Assembly (NCBI GenBank): GCA_002898275.1
Contig: BEIQ01000003.1
Coordinates: 1 to 64,000, forward strand
DNA length: 64,000 nucleotides
Source: a bacterium HR40
GTDB lineage: Bacteria > Pseudomonadota > Alphaproteobacteria > Geminicoccales > Geminicoccaceae
Direction of reading: 5' to 3'
The notes beneath the pieces are model-generated. The model saw only the letters and a program-made list of their open reading frames with translations. It searched no databases and was not told the DNA's origin. Shown one piece after another: positions 44,131 to 54,638 of this stretch. The number at the start of each line of letters is the position of its first letter. Position 1 is the stretch's first letter. The translations under genes were made by a program, and so were the position numbers.

Positions 44131-45066
44131 GTCCATCTCCCGTCCGGGTGCCGCAAGCTCACCCTCTCGGTGAGTGCGTTCTCCAGCCCCAACTCCTCGT
44201 TGCGGATCTCCTCGAAGCTCGAGGAACATTCCTTCGCCAGCGTCTCCTCGACCGCCTGGTCGTGGTCGCGATCCCGAAGGCGCCCCGTGACCATGCGCCC
44301 CGCACGTCCATCGGCCTCGGGCACTCCCTCTTCGAACCGCTCGCGCTCGCTCGGCCAGCGAGGGTGGCGACCTCGGTCGATCTCGTTTCGCAGGATGGGC
44401 ACTCCATGCTGCCAGAAGCCCTCGGGAGATTACGCCGGCGAACGTGCAGCCAAAAGCAGGTCCTCTAAGACCCGATCGCGGCGATGGACCGGCCGCGCAG
44501 GAATTGCGGACACGACGGCGATCGTAGGCAGGCAGAGCCGCCGCTCGCCACGTGCACGGATGGCCGAGACTCCGCGGTCCCTCGATGGTCCGGGGCGAAA
44601 TCGCCGTCCACGGGCTGCGTCGACGTGCGTGGACAGGACCTGGGCGGCGACTGGACTGCCCGATCCTCGTGCTGGCGACGAGCGTGGCGGTCGAGATCGG
44701 ACAGTCGGAAGGCGACCCCCCGCTGCAGGCCGGACGACCGCCCGGGCGCGCTCGCGCCGCGGGTGCGATGGCCCGCCTTCGACCGGGCGGATGCGCCTCG
44801 TCGGCTCGGAAGACAAGCCAGCGCGCGCGGCTGTTCGATCATCCGCTCCAGTCGCGCTCGCGTCTCGAGCCGATGCTGGGGTCCGAGCGCTTCCATGACC
44901 TCCGCCAGTTCCTCGAGCGCGAGCTCCTCCGGCGAGGCGGCAGAAAGAAGGGCGAGCGGAGCTCGGGCAAGGGCCTCCTGCGTCCAGGTACGAGAGTCTC
45001 GCTCGTAGTCGGTCGACGGCATGGACCCGCTCCGGTTCGCGCGAGCGGAGGATCGCCGACCGCGCC
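44131..45066. other. Long gap between leuB and asd, no supported gene
   Basis: The gap is 936 bases, the longest in the window. The best open frames are on the minus strand. One from 45022 to 44465 starts MPSTDYERDSRTWTQEALAR and has a plausible acidic helical segment (SPEELALEELAEVMEALG), but it turns into Arg/Ser/Pro-rich sequence. Another, from 44402, has a Glu-rich mixed composition (QAVEETLAKECSSSFEEI) but runs deep into asd in another frame. Either could be the remains of a decayed gene. I see no family, RNA or repeat. Confidence 0.45.
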
Positions 45067-46176
45067 TCAGCGCGGCAGGGAGGCCAGAGCGGCGAGGACC
45101 CGCCGGCCCATCTCCTCGGTGCCCACGCGGATGGTGCCCTCGCTCCAAATGTCCGGCGTGCGATAGCCCTCGGCCAGCACGCGAGCCACCGCCTGCTCGA
45201 GGCGGTCCGCTTCGAGCGGCAGATCGAAGGAATAGCGCAACAACATAGCGAAGCTCAGGATGCAGGCCAAGGGATTGGCGACTCCCTTGCCGGCGATGTC
45301 CGGAGCACTGCCGTGCACCGGCTCGTAGAGGGCCTTGCGTCGGCCCAATGCGTCCGGCGCACCGAGGGACGCCGAAGGCAGCATGCCGAGGGAACCGGTG
45401 AGCATCGCGGCCACGTCCGACAGCAGATCGCCGAAGAGGTTGTCGGTGACGATGACGTCGAACTGCTTGGGCTGTCGGACGAGCTGCATGCCGCAATTGT
45501 CGGCATACATGTGATTGAGCTCGACGTCCGGGAATTCGCTGTCATGCACCTGCTGCACGGTGCGCCGCCACAGCACCCCGGTGTACATGACATTGGCCTT
45601 CTCGACCGACGTCACTTTGTTGCGGCGCTTGCGCGCGAGGTCGAAAGCGACCCGGGCGATGCGCCGGATTTCCGGCGTGGTGTAGACTTGCGTGTCCACG
45701 GCCCGCTGCTCGCCGTCGGGCAAATCCTCGATCCCGCGCGGCTCGCCGAAATAGACCCCGCCGGTGAGCTCGCGCAGGATCAAGATGTCGAGCCCGTCGA
45801 CCAGCTCCCGCTTGAGACTCGACGCCTCGGCCAGCGCCGGAAAGACCATCGCCGGCCGGAGATTGGCAAAGAGCCCGAGCTCCTTTCTCAACCGCAGCAG
45901 ACCTTGCTCCGGCTTGAGATGGAAGGGCAATTCGTCCCACTTCGGTCCGCCCACCGCCCCGAACATGACAACGCCGATGCGCTTGGCCTTCTCGAGCACG
46001 GCATCGGTGAGTGGCGTGCCATGGCGGTCGATCGAGCTGCCGCCGACCAGATCCTCCTCGATCTCCAGGGGCAGACCCTGGGCCGCGTACCAGTCGGCAA
46101 TGCGGCGCACCTCGCCCATGATCTCCGGGCCGATGCCATCGCCCGCCAGGAACAAAATCCCACGCGCGTTCGTCAA
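45067..46176 (-). CDS. leuB: 3-isopropylmalate dehydrogenase
   Basis: 369 residues. It oxidatively decarboxylates 3-isopropylmalate with NAD in leucine synthesis. [17 protein letters not shown] opens the protein; [16 protein letters not shown], the metal-binding [19 protein letters not shown] and the NAD-specificity loop [16 protein letters not shown] are intact. It lies 16 bases after leuD in a leuC-leuD-leuB operon. Confidence 0.98.
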   Translation of the reverse strand: MTNARGILFLAGDGIGPEIMGEVRRIADWYAAQGLPLEIEEDLVGGSSIDRHGTPLTDAVLEKAKRIGVVMFGAVGGPKWDELPFHLKPEQGLLRLRKELGLFANLRPAMVFPALAEASSLKRELVDGLDILILRELTGGVYFGEPRGIEDLPDGEQRAVDTQVYTTPEIRRIARVAFDLARKRRNKVTSVEKANVMYTGVLWRRTVQQVHDSEFPDVELNHMYADNCGMQLVRQPKQFDVIVTDNLFGDLLSDVAAMLTGSLGMLPSASLGAPDALGRRKALYEPVHGSAPDIAGKGVANPLACILSFAMLLRYSFDLPLEADRLEQAVARVLAEGYRTPDIWSEGTIRVGTEEMGRRVLAALASLPR

Positions 46177-46192
46177 TCCTGCCCCTCCCCAC

Positions 46193-46816
46193 TCAGGCCG
46201 CGCGCGTCCACAGCCACGGCTGCTCGCGCCGCTGGCGGGCCTCGAAGGCTTCGATACGCTCGAGCCGCTTGAGGGTGAGACCGATGTCGTCGAGCCCCTC
46301 GAGCAGGCAGTGCCGCTTGAACGGATCGACCTCGAACGGCACCGGCTGGTTACCCGAAGGCCGATGGATGAGCTGCTCTTCGAGATCGACGGTGAACACG
46401 GGCTCGCTCGCCGTCTCCGCTTCCGCCATCAGGGCGTCTACCGTCGCTTGCGGCAGGACGATCGGCAGGATCCCGTTCTTGAAACAGTTGTTGAAGAAGA
46501 TGTCGGCAAAGGAGGGCGCGATCACGCAGCGAATGCCGAAGTCGAGCAGTGCCCATGGCGCGTGCTCGCGCGAGCTGCCGCACCCGAAGTTCTCGCCGGT
46601 GATCAGGATCACCGACCGGCGATAGGGTTCGCGGTTCAAGACGAAGTCCGGGTTCTCGCTGCCGTCCTCGCGGTAGCGGAGGGACTCGAACAGACCGACG
46701 CCCAACCCCGTGCGGCGAATGGTCTTGAGCCAATGGGCCGGAATGATGCGGTCGGTGTCGACATTGACGAGCGGCAGCGGCGCCGCGATGCCGGTGAGCT
46801 TGCGGAAGGGCTGCAT
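46193..46816 (-). CDS. leuD: 3-isopropylmalate dehydratase small subunit
   Basis: 207 residues. The swivelling domain of isopropylmalate isomerase, working with Leu[17 protein letters not shown], the [19 protein letters not shown] motif and [14 protein letters not shown] are conserved. It starts 10 bases after the leuC stop. The start ATG gives [15 protein letters not shown] as in relatives. Confidence 0.98.
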   Translation of the reverse strand: MQPFRKLTGIAAPLPLVNVDTDRIIPAHWLKTIRRTGLGVGLFESLRYREDGSENPDFVLNREPYRRSVILITGENFGCGSSREHAPWALLDFGIRCVIAPSFADIFFNNCFKNGILPIVLPQATVDALMAEAETASEPVFTVDLEEQLIHRPSGNQPVPFEVDPFKRHCLLEGLDDIGLTLKRLERIEAFEARQRREQPWLWTRAA

Positions 46817-46826
46817 GGACGTCTCC

Positions 46827-48236
46827 TCAGGCGACGAGCTTGCGCACGTCGGTGAGCCGGCCGGTGATCGCCGCGGCTGCGGCCATCGCCGGACTGACGA
46901 GGTGGGTCCGTCCGCCCTTGCCCTGCCGACCCTCGAAGTTGCGATTGCTCGTAGAGGCACAGCGCTCGCCTGGCTGCAAGCGGTCGGGGTTCATGCCGAG
47001 GCACATGGAGCAGCCCGGTTCCCGCCACTCGAAACCGGCGTCGCGGAAAATCCGGTCGAGCCCCTCCTCTTCGGCCAAATGCTTGACGATGCCCGAGCCG
47101 GGGACGATCATCGCATGCACCTGCGGGGCCACCTTCCGCCCCTGGACGATCCTCGCCACCACCCGCAGATCCTCGAGTCGGGCGTTGGTGCAGGAGCCGA
47201 TGAACACTTTGTCGATGCGGATCTCCTGCATCGGCGTGCCGGGTTCGAGGCCCATATAGGCAAGCGCCCGCTCCATCGCCGCCCGCCGCTTCGGGTCCGG
47301 TTCGTCTTTGGGATCCGGCACCCGGCCGGTGATGGGCACCACGTCCTGCGGCGAAGTCCCCCAGGTCACCATCGGCTCGATGGTCGAGGCGTCGAGCACC
47401 ACCTCCCGGTCGTAGCGAGCGTCGGGATCCGAGGGAAGGGTGCGCCAGAATGCAACCGCCTGCTGCCAGAGCGCCCCTTTGGGCGCCATCGGCCGCCCCT
47501 CGAGCCAGCGGAAGGTCTTCTCGTCGGGGGCGATCAGCCCCGCCCGCGCACCCGCCTCGATGGACATGTTGCAGATGGTCATCCGCCCTTCCATCGACAG
47601 CGCCCGCACCACCGGCCCGGCATATTCGATGACATGCCCGGTACCGCCGGCGGTGCCGATCTTGCCGATGATGGCGAGGATCACGTCCTTGGCGCCCACG
47701 CCGAAGCCCAGCTCCCCCTCGACCGCGATGCGCATGGTCTTGGGCTTCTTCTGCAGAAGCGTCTGGGTGGCGAGCACATGCTCCACTTCCGAGGTGCCGA
47801 TGCCAAAGGCGAGCGCCCCGAAGGCGCCGTGGGTGCTGGTGTGGCTATCGCCGCAGACGATGGTCGTGCCGGGCAGGGTGAAGCCCTGTTCCGGTCCGAT
47901 GACGTGGACGATCCCCTGCCGCACGTCGTTCATGCCGAAGAGCTCGATGCCGAACTCCCGGCAATTCTGCTCGAGGGTCTCCACCTGGATGCGCGAGGTC
48001 TCGTCGGCGATCCCGCGAGCGCGGTCGGTGGTCGGTACATTGTGGTCGGGCACGGCGAGGGTCGCATCCGGGCGCCGCACCCGTCGCCCGGCCTGGCGAA
48101 GACCCTCGAAGGCCTGCGGGCTCGTCACCTCGTGCACGAGATGGCGGTCGATATAGAGCAGGCAAGTTCCGTCCTCCTGCTCCTCCACCACATGGCTGTC
48201 CCAGATCTTCTCGAACAGGGTCTTCGCTTCGCCCAT
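46827..48236 (-). CDS. leuC: 3-isopropylmalate dehydratase large subunit
   Basis: 469 residues, aconitase family, with a 4Fe-4S cluster. It isomerises 2- to 3-isopropylmalate. Cluster ligands are the Cys in [14 protein letters not shown] and the pair in [29 protein letters not shown] and [20 protein letters not shown] are family blocks. The start ATG gives [17 protein letters not shown]. It follows rplS by 32 bases and may be read with the ribosomal operon. Confidence 0.98.
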   Translation of the reverse strand: MGEAKTLFEKIWDSHVVEEQEDGTCLLYIDRHLVHEVTSPQAFEGLRQAGRRVRRPDATLAVPDHNVPTTDRARGIADETSRIQVETLEQNCREFGIELFGMNDVRQGIVHVIGPEQGFTLPGTTIVCGDSHTSTHGAFGALAFGIGTSEVEHVLATQTLLQKKPKTMRIAVEGELGFGVGAKDVILAIIGKIGTAGGTGHVIEYAGPVVRALSMEGRMTICNMSIEAGARAGLIAPDEKTFRWLEGRPMAPKGALWQQAVAFWRTLPSDPDARYDREVVLDASTIEPMVTWGTSPQDVVPITGRVPDPKDEPDPKRRAAMERALAYMGLEPGTPMQEIRIDKVFIGSCTNARLEDLRVVARIVQGRKVAPQVHAMIVPGSGIVKHLAEEEGLDRIFRDAGFEWREPGCSMCLGMNPDRLQPGERCASTSNRNFEGRQGKGGRTHLVSPAMAAAAAITGRLTDVRKLVA

Positions 48237-48268
48237 CGCTCGCCTGTCCTCCCCGCAAGAGGCGGGCG

Positions 48269-48697
48269 TCAGTCCTGCCGGTCCTCGGCGGGACCGGCTT
48301 CGGCCTCCGCCCCTGCCCGCTCGTAGCCGCGCAGCTGGTCCGGTCGACGTTCGGCGATCCGCGCCGCCTTGCCGCGGCGTCCGCGCAGATAGTAGAGCTT
48401 CGCCCGCCGCACCCGGCCGCGGCGCACCACCTCGATCTTGTCGATGCGGGGGCTGTAGAGCGGAAAGATCCGCTCGACACCCTCGCCATAGGAGATCTTG
48501 CGCACCGTGAAGGAGGAGTTGATGCCGCGGTTGCGCCGCGCGATGCACACTCCCTCGAAGGCCTGCACGCGCTCGCGGTTGCCTTCGATCACCCGCACAT
48601 GGACCCGCACCGTGTCGCCGGGCCGGAAGTCCGGTACCGGGCGCTCGGCCACCAGTCGTGCGATCTGCTCCTGTTCCAGCTGTTCGAGAAGGTTCAT
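48269..48697 (-). CDS. rplS: 50S ribosomal protein L19
   Basis: 142 residues. Conserved L19 core: [74 protein letters not shown]. An acidic extension of about 20 residues ([15 protein letters not shown]) follows, common in alphaproteobacteria. Its start overlaps the trmD stop by ATGA. L19 sits at the subunit interface of the ribosome. Confidence 0.97.
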   Translation of the reverse strand: MNLLEQLEQEQIARLVAERPVPDFRPGDTVRVHVRVIEGNRERVQAFEGVCIARRNRGINSSFTVRKISYGEGVERIFPLYSPRIDKIEVVRRGRVRRAKLYYLRGRRGKAARIAERRPDQLRGYERAGAEAEAGPAEDRQD

Positions 48698-49446
48698 GGA
48701 TGTTCTCCGCTCGCCGGGGCCGGCCGCACGCCGACCGCGTTCTTGGGCTTTCCTCCGCCGTCTTTCAAGAGGTCGGGCCGGCGCGCCAAGGTGACGGCCA
48801 GCGCCTGCTCGCGCCGCCACTGCCGGATCCGGGCATGGTCGCCGGAGAGAAGGACCGCCGGCACCTCCCGCCCCTCGAAGACGCGCGGCCGCGTGTACTG
48901 AGGATATTCCAGCAGGTCCTCAGCGAAGCTTTCCTCGGCAAGCGAGGCGGCATCGCCGACGATACCCGGCAAAAGGCGCACGCAGGCATCGATCACCGCC
49001 ATGGCGGCGATCTCGCCGCCCGAGAGCACGAAGTCGCCGATCGAGACCTCGCGGAAGCCCCGCGCCTCGATCACCCGCTGGTCGACCCCCTCGTAGCGCC
49101 CGCACAGCAGCACGAGACCGGGCTCCTCGCTCCAGGCCCGGACCAGGGCCTGGGTGAGCCGCTCGCCCCGCGGGGTCAGATAGACGAGCGGCCCGGGTGC
49201 ACCCTCGCCGCGCACCGCATCGACCGCTCGGGCGACCACGTCCGGTCGCATCACCATCCCGGCTCCGCCCCCAAAAGGCGTGTCGTCGACGCTGCGGTGG
49301 CGGTCGCTGGCGAAGTCCCGGAGATCCACCGCCCGCAATCGCCACAGGCCACGTTCGAGACCGCGACCGGAGAGCGAAAAGCCGAGCGGCCCCGGGAACA
49401 TCTCCGGGAAAATGGTGAGCACTGTCGCTGTCCAGGGAGCGTTCAT
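48694..49446 (-). CDS. trmD: tRNA (guanine-N1-)-methyltransferase
   Basis: 250 residues, SPOUT family. It methylates G37 of tRNAs reading CNN codons to prevent frameshifting. [49 protein letters not shown] and the knot region [20 protein letters not shown] are conserved. It overlaps rimM upstream and rplS downstream by 4 bases each, the standard coupled arrangement. Confidence 0.97.
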   Translation of the reverse strand: MNAPWTATVLTIFPEMFPGPLGFSLSGRGLERGLWRLRAVDLRDFASDRHRSVDDTPFGGGAGMVMRPDVVARAVDAVRGEGAPGPLVYLTPRGERLTQALVRAWSEEPGLVLLCGRYEGVDQRVIEARGFREVSIGDFVLSGGEIAAMAVIDACVRLLPGIVGDAASLAEESFAEDLLEYPQYTRPRVFEGREVPAVLLSGDHARIRQWRREQALAVTLARRPDLLKDGGGKPKNAVGVRPAPASGEHP

Positions 49447-49994
49447 GCCACGCCTTCTCGCGTCCCCGGCTCCTCGGCCAGGGCCTCCCGACGGACCACG
49501 ACATGACCCGCGGCCAGCGCCACCTCGGGCACCGCCGCGCGGGTAAAGGGTACGAGCAGCGTGCGTCCGGAGGGCAGGGCGAACTCCAGCAACTCGCCGG
49601 CGCCATAGTCCTGCACCGCCACCACCCGGCCGAGGACCGCCCCGCTCTCGTCCCGGACTTCGAGGCCGATCAAGTCGACGTGGTAGTATTCCTCTTCCGC
49701 CGGCTCCGGCAACCGCGCACGCGGCACATAAAGCCGCAGGCCGCGCAGGAACTCGGCCTGGGTACGATCGCGCACGCCCTCGGCCTCGACGATGACCCCG
49801 GACCGCCAGTAGCCGAGAATCCGAATGCGCATGACCTCCCGCCCGCGCTCGTCGAGCAGCGGCCCGTAGTGGGCCACGTTCTCCGGCGCTTCGGTGAAGC
49901 ACCGCAGTTTGAGTGCGCCATGGACACCGTGGGCGGTAGCGACTTCGGCCACGCACACGAGGTCACGGCGCAGGGCGGTGCGCGCATCCGTCAC
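49443..49994 (-). CDS. rimM: Ribosome maturation factor RimM
   Basis: 183 residues with the two RimM barrels: [18 protein letters not shown] at the N terminus and [19 protein letters not shown] as the PRC-barrel link, followed by [20 protein letters not shown]. It binds S19 and helps 30S head assembly. The GTG at 49994 has cggaggagc upstream at good spacing. The preceding gene rpsP ends 22 bases away. Confidence 0.96.
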   Translation of the reverse strand: MTDARTALRRDLVCVAEVATAHGVHGALKLRCFTEAPENVAHYGPLLDERGREVMRIRILGYWRSGVIVEAEGVRDRTQAEFLRGLRLYVPRARLPEPAEEEYYHVDLIGLEVRDESGAVLGRVVAVQDYGAGELLEFALPSGRTLLVPFTRAAVPEVALAAGHVVVRREALAEEPGTREGVA

Positions 49995-50016
49995 CTGCAG
50001 CTCCTCCGGCTCGGCT

Positions 50017-50331
50017 TCAGCTCCCGCTTTCCGCCTGCTGCTGGGCCCGCTTGCCGGTGCCCCGCATCCGCGTCGCCCCCGGGACGATGCCGGCCTTGTC
50101 GAGGAAACGCGCCACCCGGTCGGTGTACTGGGCACCCACCGACAGCCAGTAGCGAATCCGCTCCTCGTTCAGCACCACCCGCTGCGGATGGCCATCCGGC
50201 AGACGCGGATCATAGTGGCCGAGCCGCTCGAGATAGCGACCGTCGCGCGGGCTGCGCGAATCGGCAGCGACGATGCGGTAGAAGGGACGCTTGCGGGCAC
50301 CCATGCGGGTGAGACGGATCCTAACGGCCAT
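50017..50331 (-). CDS. rpsP: 30S ribosomal protein S16
   Basis: 104 residues. Starts [20 protein letters not shown] and continues [22 protein letters not shown], the invariant S16 block, then [20 protein letters not shown] short Gln/Arg/Ser tail follows. It lies 39 bases after ffh and begins the small ribosomal set rpsP-rimM-trmD-rplS. Confidence 0.98.
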   Translation of the reverse strand: MAVRIRLTRMGARKRPFYRIVAADSRSPRDGRYLERLGHYDPRLPDGHPQRVVLNEERIRYWLSVGAQYTDRVARFLDKAGIVPGATRMRGTGKRAQQQAESGS

Positions 50332-50370
50332 GGATTGCTCTCTCTCCCCTGGCTTGTTCGCGACGAGTCC

Positions 50371-51723
50371 TCAGCGCGGCAGCAGGCCCGGCGGCAGGCC
50401 GCGGCCCAAAAGGCCCTTGAGACCTCCCGCTTTCTGCACCCGTTTCAGCATGTCCTGCAGCTGGCGATGCTGCTTCAGGAGCCGGTTGACGTCCTGGACG
50501 GTCGTGCCGGATCCCCTAGCGATGCGACGCTTGCGCGAGGCGTGGATGATCTCCGGATGACGCCGCTCTTCCGGGGTCATGGAGTCGATGATGGCGCATT
50601 GGCGGATGATCATCTTCTCGTCGAGCTTCGCCTCGGCGAGCTGCTGCCGGATCTTCCCCATTCCTGGCAACTGGGCGAGGATGCCTCCCATGCCGCCCAT
50701 GCGCCGCATCTGTTCGAGCTGGCTTTTCAAGTCCGACAGATCGAACCGGCCTTTCGCCAGCTTCCGCGCCATCTTCTCGGCCTGCTCGCGGTCGACCACC
50801 TCGGCCGCTTTCTCCACGAGCGACACCACATCGCCCATGTCGAGGATGCGCGCCGCCATCCGCTCGGGATGGAAAGGCTGCAACGCCTCGAGCTTCTCGC
50901 CGACCCCGACGAACTTGATGGGCTTGCCGGTCACCGCTCGCATCGACAGGGCGGCGCCACCGCGGGCGTCGCCATCCAGGCGCGTGAGCACGATGCCGGT
51001 GATCCCGACCCGCTCGTCGAAGGTACGGGCGACGTTCACCGCGTCCTGGCCGGTGAGCGCATCCGCGACCAGCAGGATCTCCGCAGGCCGCGCGAGATCG
51101 CGCACGGCCACGAGCTCGGCCATGAGTTCCTCGTCGACGTGCAGGCGCCCGGCGGTATCGAGGAACAACACGTCGAAGCCACCGCGGCGGGCCGCATCGA
51201 GGGCGCGGCGAGCGATGAGGAGCGCATCCTCGCCCTCGAGGATGGGGAGCGACGCCACTTCGGCCTGGCGGGCAAGAGTCGCGAGCTGTTCGCGCGCCGC
51301 CGGCCGTCGCACATCGAGGGAGGCGACGAGAACGCGGCGGCGCAATTTCTGCTGCACGAAGCGGGCGAGCTTGGCAGTGGTCGTCGTCTTGCCCGAGCCC
51401 TGCAGGCCCACCATCAGCACCACGGCGGGCGGCGATCCGAGCCTGAGCTCCGCATGCGCGCCGCCCAGGAGCTCCACGAGGCGGTCGTGCACGATCTTGA
51501 CGACCATCTGGCCCGGGGTCACGCTGCGGACGACCTCGTGGCCGACTGCGCGCTCGCGCACACTCTGGACAAAGTCGCGCACCACCGGCAGCGCCACATC
51601 GGCCTCGAGCAGCGCCACCCGGATCTCGCGCAGGGCCGCATCGACATCGGCCTCGGTCAGCGCACCGCGCCGCCGCAGCCGGTCGAACAGATTGCCGAGA
51701 CGGGTCGTCAGATTCTCGAACAT
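50371..51723 (-). CDS. ffh: Signal recognition particle protein Ffh
   Basis: 450 residues. NG GTPase domain: P-loop GLQGSGKTTTTAKLA, DTAGRLHVDEELM and TRLDGDARGGAALSM. The Met-rich M domain (MRRMGGMGGILAQLPGMGKI and SMTPEERRHPEII) binds 4.5S RNA and signal sequences. With FtsY it brings ribosomes making membrane proteins to the Sec translocon. No 4.5S RNA gene was recognised nearby. First gene of the rpsP operon, 169 bases after tgt. Confidence 0.98.
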   Translation of the reverse strand: MFENLTTRLGNLFDRLRRRGALTEADVDAALREIRVALLEADVALPVVRDFVQSVRERAVGHEVVRSVTPGQMVVKIVHDRLVELLGGAHAELRLGSPPAVVLMVGLQGSGKTTTTAKLARFVQQKLRRRVLVASLDVRRPAAREQLATLARQAEVASLPILEGEDALLIARRALDAARRGGFDVLFLDTAGRLHVDEELMAELVAVRDLARPAEILLVADALTGQDAVNVARTFDERVGITGIVLTRLDGDARGGAALSMRAVTGKPIKFVGVGEKLEALQPFHPERMAARILDMGDVVSLVEKAAEVVDREQAEKMARKLAKGRFDLSDLKSQLEQMRRMGGMGGILAQLPGMGKIRQQLAEAKLDEKMIIRQCAIIDSMTPEERRHPEIIHASRKRRIARGSGTTVQDVNRLLKQHRQLQDMLKRVQKAGGLKGLLGRGLPPGLLPR

Positions 51724-51746
51724 GCGTTTCCACGCGAAAGCGGGCC

Positions 51747-51767
51747 CTCGGACGCTCCGTCCGAGGC
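51747..51767 (-). repeat. 8-bp hairpin just upstream of ffh
   Basis: Arms cctcggac (51747-51754) and gtccgagg (51760-51767) are perfect complements around a 5-base loop, 24 bases upstream of the ffh ATG. It may affect ffh mRNA; no T tract, so a terminator role is less likely. Confidence 0.45.
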
Positions 51768-51861
51768 CTCGGGGCGGGCTCGGGTCGAGGATCGCGGCTG
51801 CCTTCGCCGGCCGCGCGAAGCAAGCGTTCTTATGGGCCTGCCCCCCGCGAAGTCAAGCCGC

Positions 51862-51880
51862 TGCCGGCGGCGAGCCGGCA
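51862..51880 (-). terminator. Weak hairpin terminator after tgt
   Basis: Arms tgccggc (51862-51868) and gccggca (51874-51880) lie 13 bases past the tgt stop on the minus strand. The bases that follow, gcggcttgactt, give a poor T tract. Confidence 0.4.
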
Positions 51881-51892
51881 CCGGCCGGCGCC

Positions 51893-53023
51893 TCAACCGC
51901 GCCAGGGCGGGATGTCGCCGCGCTGCCAATCCGCAGCAAAGGCCGCCGCGAAAGCCCCGAGCCTTCCCTCCTCGATCGCCCGCCGAATGTTGCGCATCAG
52001 CTCCTGGTAGAACCAGACATTGTTCCATGTGAGGAGGATGCTCGCGAGGATCTCGTTCGCCCGCACGAGATGGTGGAGATAGGCCCGGCTGTAGTCGCGT
52101 GCCGCCGGACACAGGCTCTCGCCATCGAGGGGACGCGGGTCGTCGGCGTGACGGGCATTGCGCAAATTGACCGGACCGAAGCGGGTGAAGGCCTGACCGG
52201 TGCGGCCGGAGCGGGTCGGCAAGACGCAGTCGAACATATCCACACCCCGCAGGACCGCACCCAGGATGTCGAGGGGTTTGCCGACCCCCATGAGATAGCG
52301 CGGGCGGTCCTCCGGCAAAAACGGCACCGTGGCCTCGAGGGTGGCGAACATCTCGGCTTGCGGTTCGCCCACCGCGAGTCCGCCGATCGCATAGCCATCG
52401 AAGCCGATGCCGACCAGCGCCTCGGCCGAACGGCGGCGGAGCCCCTCGTCCGTTCCACCCTGGACGATGCCGAACAGCCCATAGCCAGGCCGTTCGGTGA
52501 AGCTTCGGCGACTGCGCTCGGCCCATCGCAGCGACAGCTCCATCGCCCGCCGTACTTCCTCGGGCGGAGCCGGGAGCTTCAAACATTCGTCGAGTTGCAT
52601 GGCGATGTCGGCGTCGAGCAGCTGCTGGATCTCGATCGCCCGCTCGGGCGTCAGCTCGTGAAGACTGCCATCGAGATGCGAGCGGAAACGCACCCCCCTC
52701 TCGTCGAGGCTGCGCAGACTGGCCAGCGACATCACCTGATAGCCGCCGCTGTCGGTGAGGATGGGCTTTTCCCACCGCATGAAGCGGTGAAGACCACCGA
52801 GGCGCGCCACCCGCTCGGCACCGGGCCGCAACATCAGATGGTAGCTATTGGCGAGCACCATCTCGGTGCCGGTGGCGTGCAGCATATCGACGGTGAGCGC
52901 CTTGACGGTGGCGGCCGTGCCGACCGGCATGAAGGCAGGCGTCTCGACGGTACCATGCGCGGTGGTCAGACGGCCGCGGCGGGCGGCGCCGTCGCGGGCC
53001 AGCACTTCGAAGCCGATGGTCAA
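51893..53023 (-). CDS. tgt: Queuine tRNA-ribosyltransferase, zinc site degenerate
   Basis: 376 residues. It swaps G34 of GUN-anticodon tRNAs for preQ1. Core blocks are intact: [52 protein letters not shown] and [17 protein letters not shown] with the nucleophilic Asp. The structural zinc site is not: where relatives read CxCxxC before YSRAYLHH, this protein reads S-L-C-P-A-A, and the His 25 residues later is Asn ([10 protein letters not shown]). The start is TTG at 53023, overlapping the queA stop as TTGA; no better start exists. Activity without zinc needs testing. Confidence 0.94.
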   Translation of the reverse strand: MTIGFEVLARDGAARRGRLTTAHGTVETPAFMPVGTAATVKALTVDMLHATGTEMVLANSYHLMLRPGAERVARLGGLHRFMRWEKPILTDSGGYQVMSLASLRSLDERGVRFRSHLDGSLHELTPERAIEIQQLLDADIAMQLDECLKLPAPPEEVRRAMELSLRWAERSRRSFTERPGYGLFGIVQGGTDEGLRRRSAEALVGIGFDGYAIGGLAVGEPQAEMFATLEATVPFLPEDRPRYLMGVGKPLDILGAVLRGVDMFDCVLPTRSGRTGQAFTRFGPVNLRNARHADDPRPLDGESLCPAARDYSRAYLHHLVRANEILASILLTWNNVWFYQELMRNIRRAIEEGRLGAFAAAFAADWQRGDIPPWRG

Positions 53024-54078
53024 GCCTCCTCCGGGGGCTGGTCGCTGCCGTCCTGACGATCGAGCAGACAGGCATCGCCGTACGAAAAGAAGCGGTAGCC
53101 TTGCGCGATGGCGTGCCGGTAGGCGGCATGCACGCGGCGGAACCCGGCGAAGGCACAGACCATCGCGAAGAGCGTCGACTTCGGCAGGTGGAAGTTGGTG
53201 AGCAGGCGGTCGACCACCCGAAAGCGAAAGCCAGGCAGGATGTAGAGGGCGGTTTCGCCGCTTCCCGGAACCACCGTGCCATCCTCGCGCGCCACCGATT
53301 CCAGAGTGCGCACCACGGTGGTGCCGACCGCCACCACCGCGCCCCCCTGCCGACGCGTCTCGGCGATGGCAGCCGCCGTCGTCGCCGGCACCTCGAACCA
53401 CTCGGCATGCATATCGTGGGCCTCGAGATCGGCAGTCCGCACCGGCTTGAAGGTGCCGAGACCGACATGGAGCGTGATGGTCGCCAGTCGCACGCCCCGC
53501 TCCTCGAGCGCCCGCAGCAGCCGCTCGGTGAAGTGCAGACCGGCGGTCGGTGCGGCGATGGCCCCCTCGCGACGAGCGAACAGAGTCTGATAGTCGACGC
53601 GATCGCGCGCCAGCGGCTCGCGCCGGCGGATATAGGGCGGAACCGGCATCGCGCCGTGCTGGCGGATCGCCTCGAGCAGCGCGGTTCCTTCGCGGTCGAA
53701 GGCGAGGACGACCTCGCCCTCGCGGTCCCGACCCTCGACCGTGGCCGAAAAGCCGGGAGCGAGTTCGATGAGATCGCCCGGGCGCAGGCGCCTCGCCCCC
53801 TTGGCAAGGGCCCGCCACCGCCGCTCGTCCACCGCAGTCGTCAGGGTGAGCTCGAGGCGCCCATCGCCCCGCCGCGCATAGAAACGTGCGGGGAGCACGC
53901 GCGTGTCATTGACGACGAGGAGGTCGCCGGCTGCGAGATGCCAGGGCAAGTCGAGCACCCGGCGATCCTCGAAGCGATCGTGACGGACCACGAGCAGGCG
54001 CGCCAGATCGCGCGGTTCCACCGGGTGCTGCGCGATCCGCTCGGTCGGCAGCTCATAGTCGAACAGCTCGAGCCGCAT
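53020..54078 (-). CDS. queA: S-adenosylmethionine:tRNA ribosyltransferase-isomerase
   Basis: 352 residues. It transfers the ribosyl part of SAM to preQ1 in tRNA, giving epoxyqueuosine. Family blocks: [67 protein letters not shown] and [17 protein letters not shown]. It is coupled to tgt and lies 3 bases after coaD. Confidence 0.97.
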   Translation of the reverse strand: MRLELFDYELPTERIAQHPVEPRDLARLLVVRHDRFEDRRVLDLPWHLAAGDLLVVNDTRVLPARFYARRGDGRLELTLTTAVDERRWRALAKGARRLRPGDLIELAPGFSATVEGRDREGEVVLAFDREGTALLEAIRQHGAMPVPPYIRRREPLARDRVDYQTLFARREGAIAAPTAGLHFTERLLRALEERGVRLATITLHVGLGTFKPVRTADLEAHDMHAEWFEVPATTAAAIAETRRQGGAVVAVGTTVVRTLESVAREDGTVVPGSGETALYILPGFRFRVVDRLLTNFHLPKSTLFAMVCAFAGFRRVHAAYRHAIAQGYRFFSYGDACLLDRQDGSDQPPEEA

Positions 54079-54081
54079 GCC

Positions 54082-54597
54082 TCAAACGCTGCGCCCCCGT
54101 TTGCGGTCGAGCTCCGCTAGGACGAAAGGCGAGACGAAGCTCGATACGTCACCGCCGAGCGCGTGGATTTCTTTGACGAAGCGCGAGGAAATGAACTGCA
54201 CCGTCTCCGAGGCCATGAGGAAAACGGTCTCGAGTCTCGGCGCGAGACGTTTATTGTTGGCGGCCATTTGGAATTCGTACTCGAAATCCGACACGGCGCG
54301 CAGCCCTCGGATCACCATCTCCGCCCCTTCGGAGAGCGCGAAATTGACGAGCAGATTGTCGAAGGTGCGGACCTCGATCCGCGCCCCGTTGGTGGCATTG
54401 GCGGCCATCAGGCCCGACACATCGGCCTCGACCATGCGCCGCCGTTCCTCGAGCGAGAACAAGGGCTCCTTGCCGGCGTTGACGGCCACGGCCACCACCA
54501 GACGATCGACCAGCATGGTGGCGCGCCGGATGATGTCGGTGTGGCCATTGTGGATCGGATCGAAGGTACCCGGATAGACCCCGACGCGCGTGCGCAT
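54082..54597 (-). CDS. coaD: Pantetheine-phosphate adenylyltransferase
   Basis: 171 residues. It adenylylates 4'-phosphopantetheine in coenzyme A synthesis. Nucleotidyltransferase motif GVYPGTFDPIHNGHTDII, then IRGLRAVSDFEYEFQMAANN and the ISSRFVKEIHALGGDVSSFV end block. The ATG at 54597 gives the usual MRTRVGVYPG start. It lies 41 bases after gyrA. Confidence 0.97.
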   Translation of the reverse strand: MRTRVGVYPGTFDPIHNGHTDIIRRATMLVDRLVVAVAVNAGKEPLFSLEERRRMVEADVSGLMAANATNGARIEVRTFDNLLVNFALSEGAEMVIRGLRAVSDFEYEFQMAANNKRLAPRLETVFLMASETVQFISSRFVKEIHALGGDVSSFVSPFVLAELDRKRGRSV

Positions 54598-54638
54598 GCT
54601 CCCGATCCTCGTCCTGCGGTCCCGTCGTGCCGGTCGTC

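Noticed and set aside
43971-44402. Second minus-strand frame in the leuB-asd gap
   Set aside because: It overlaps asd by about 160 bases in a different frame, which is unlikely for a real gene.
44465-45022. Minus-strand candidate gene in the leuB-asd gap
   Set aside because: Only the first 65 or so residues look protein-like; the rest is Arg/Ser/Pro-rich and no family is recognised, so it is described as part of the gap instead of being called.
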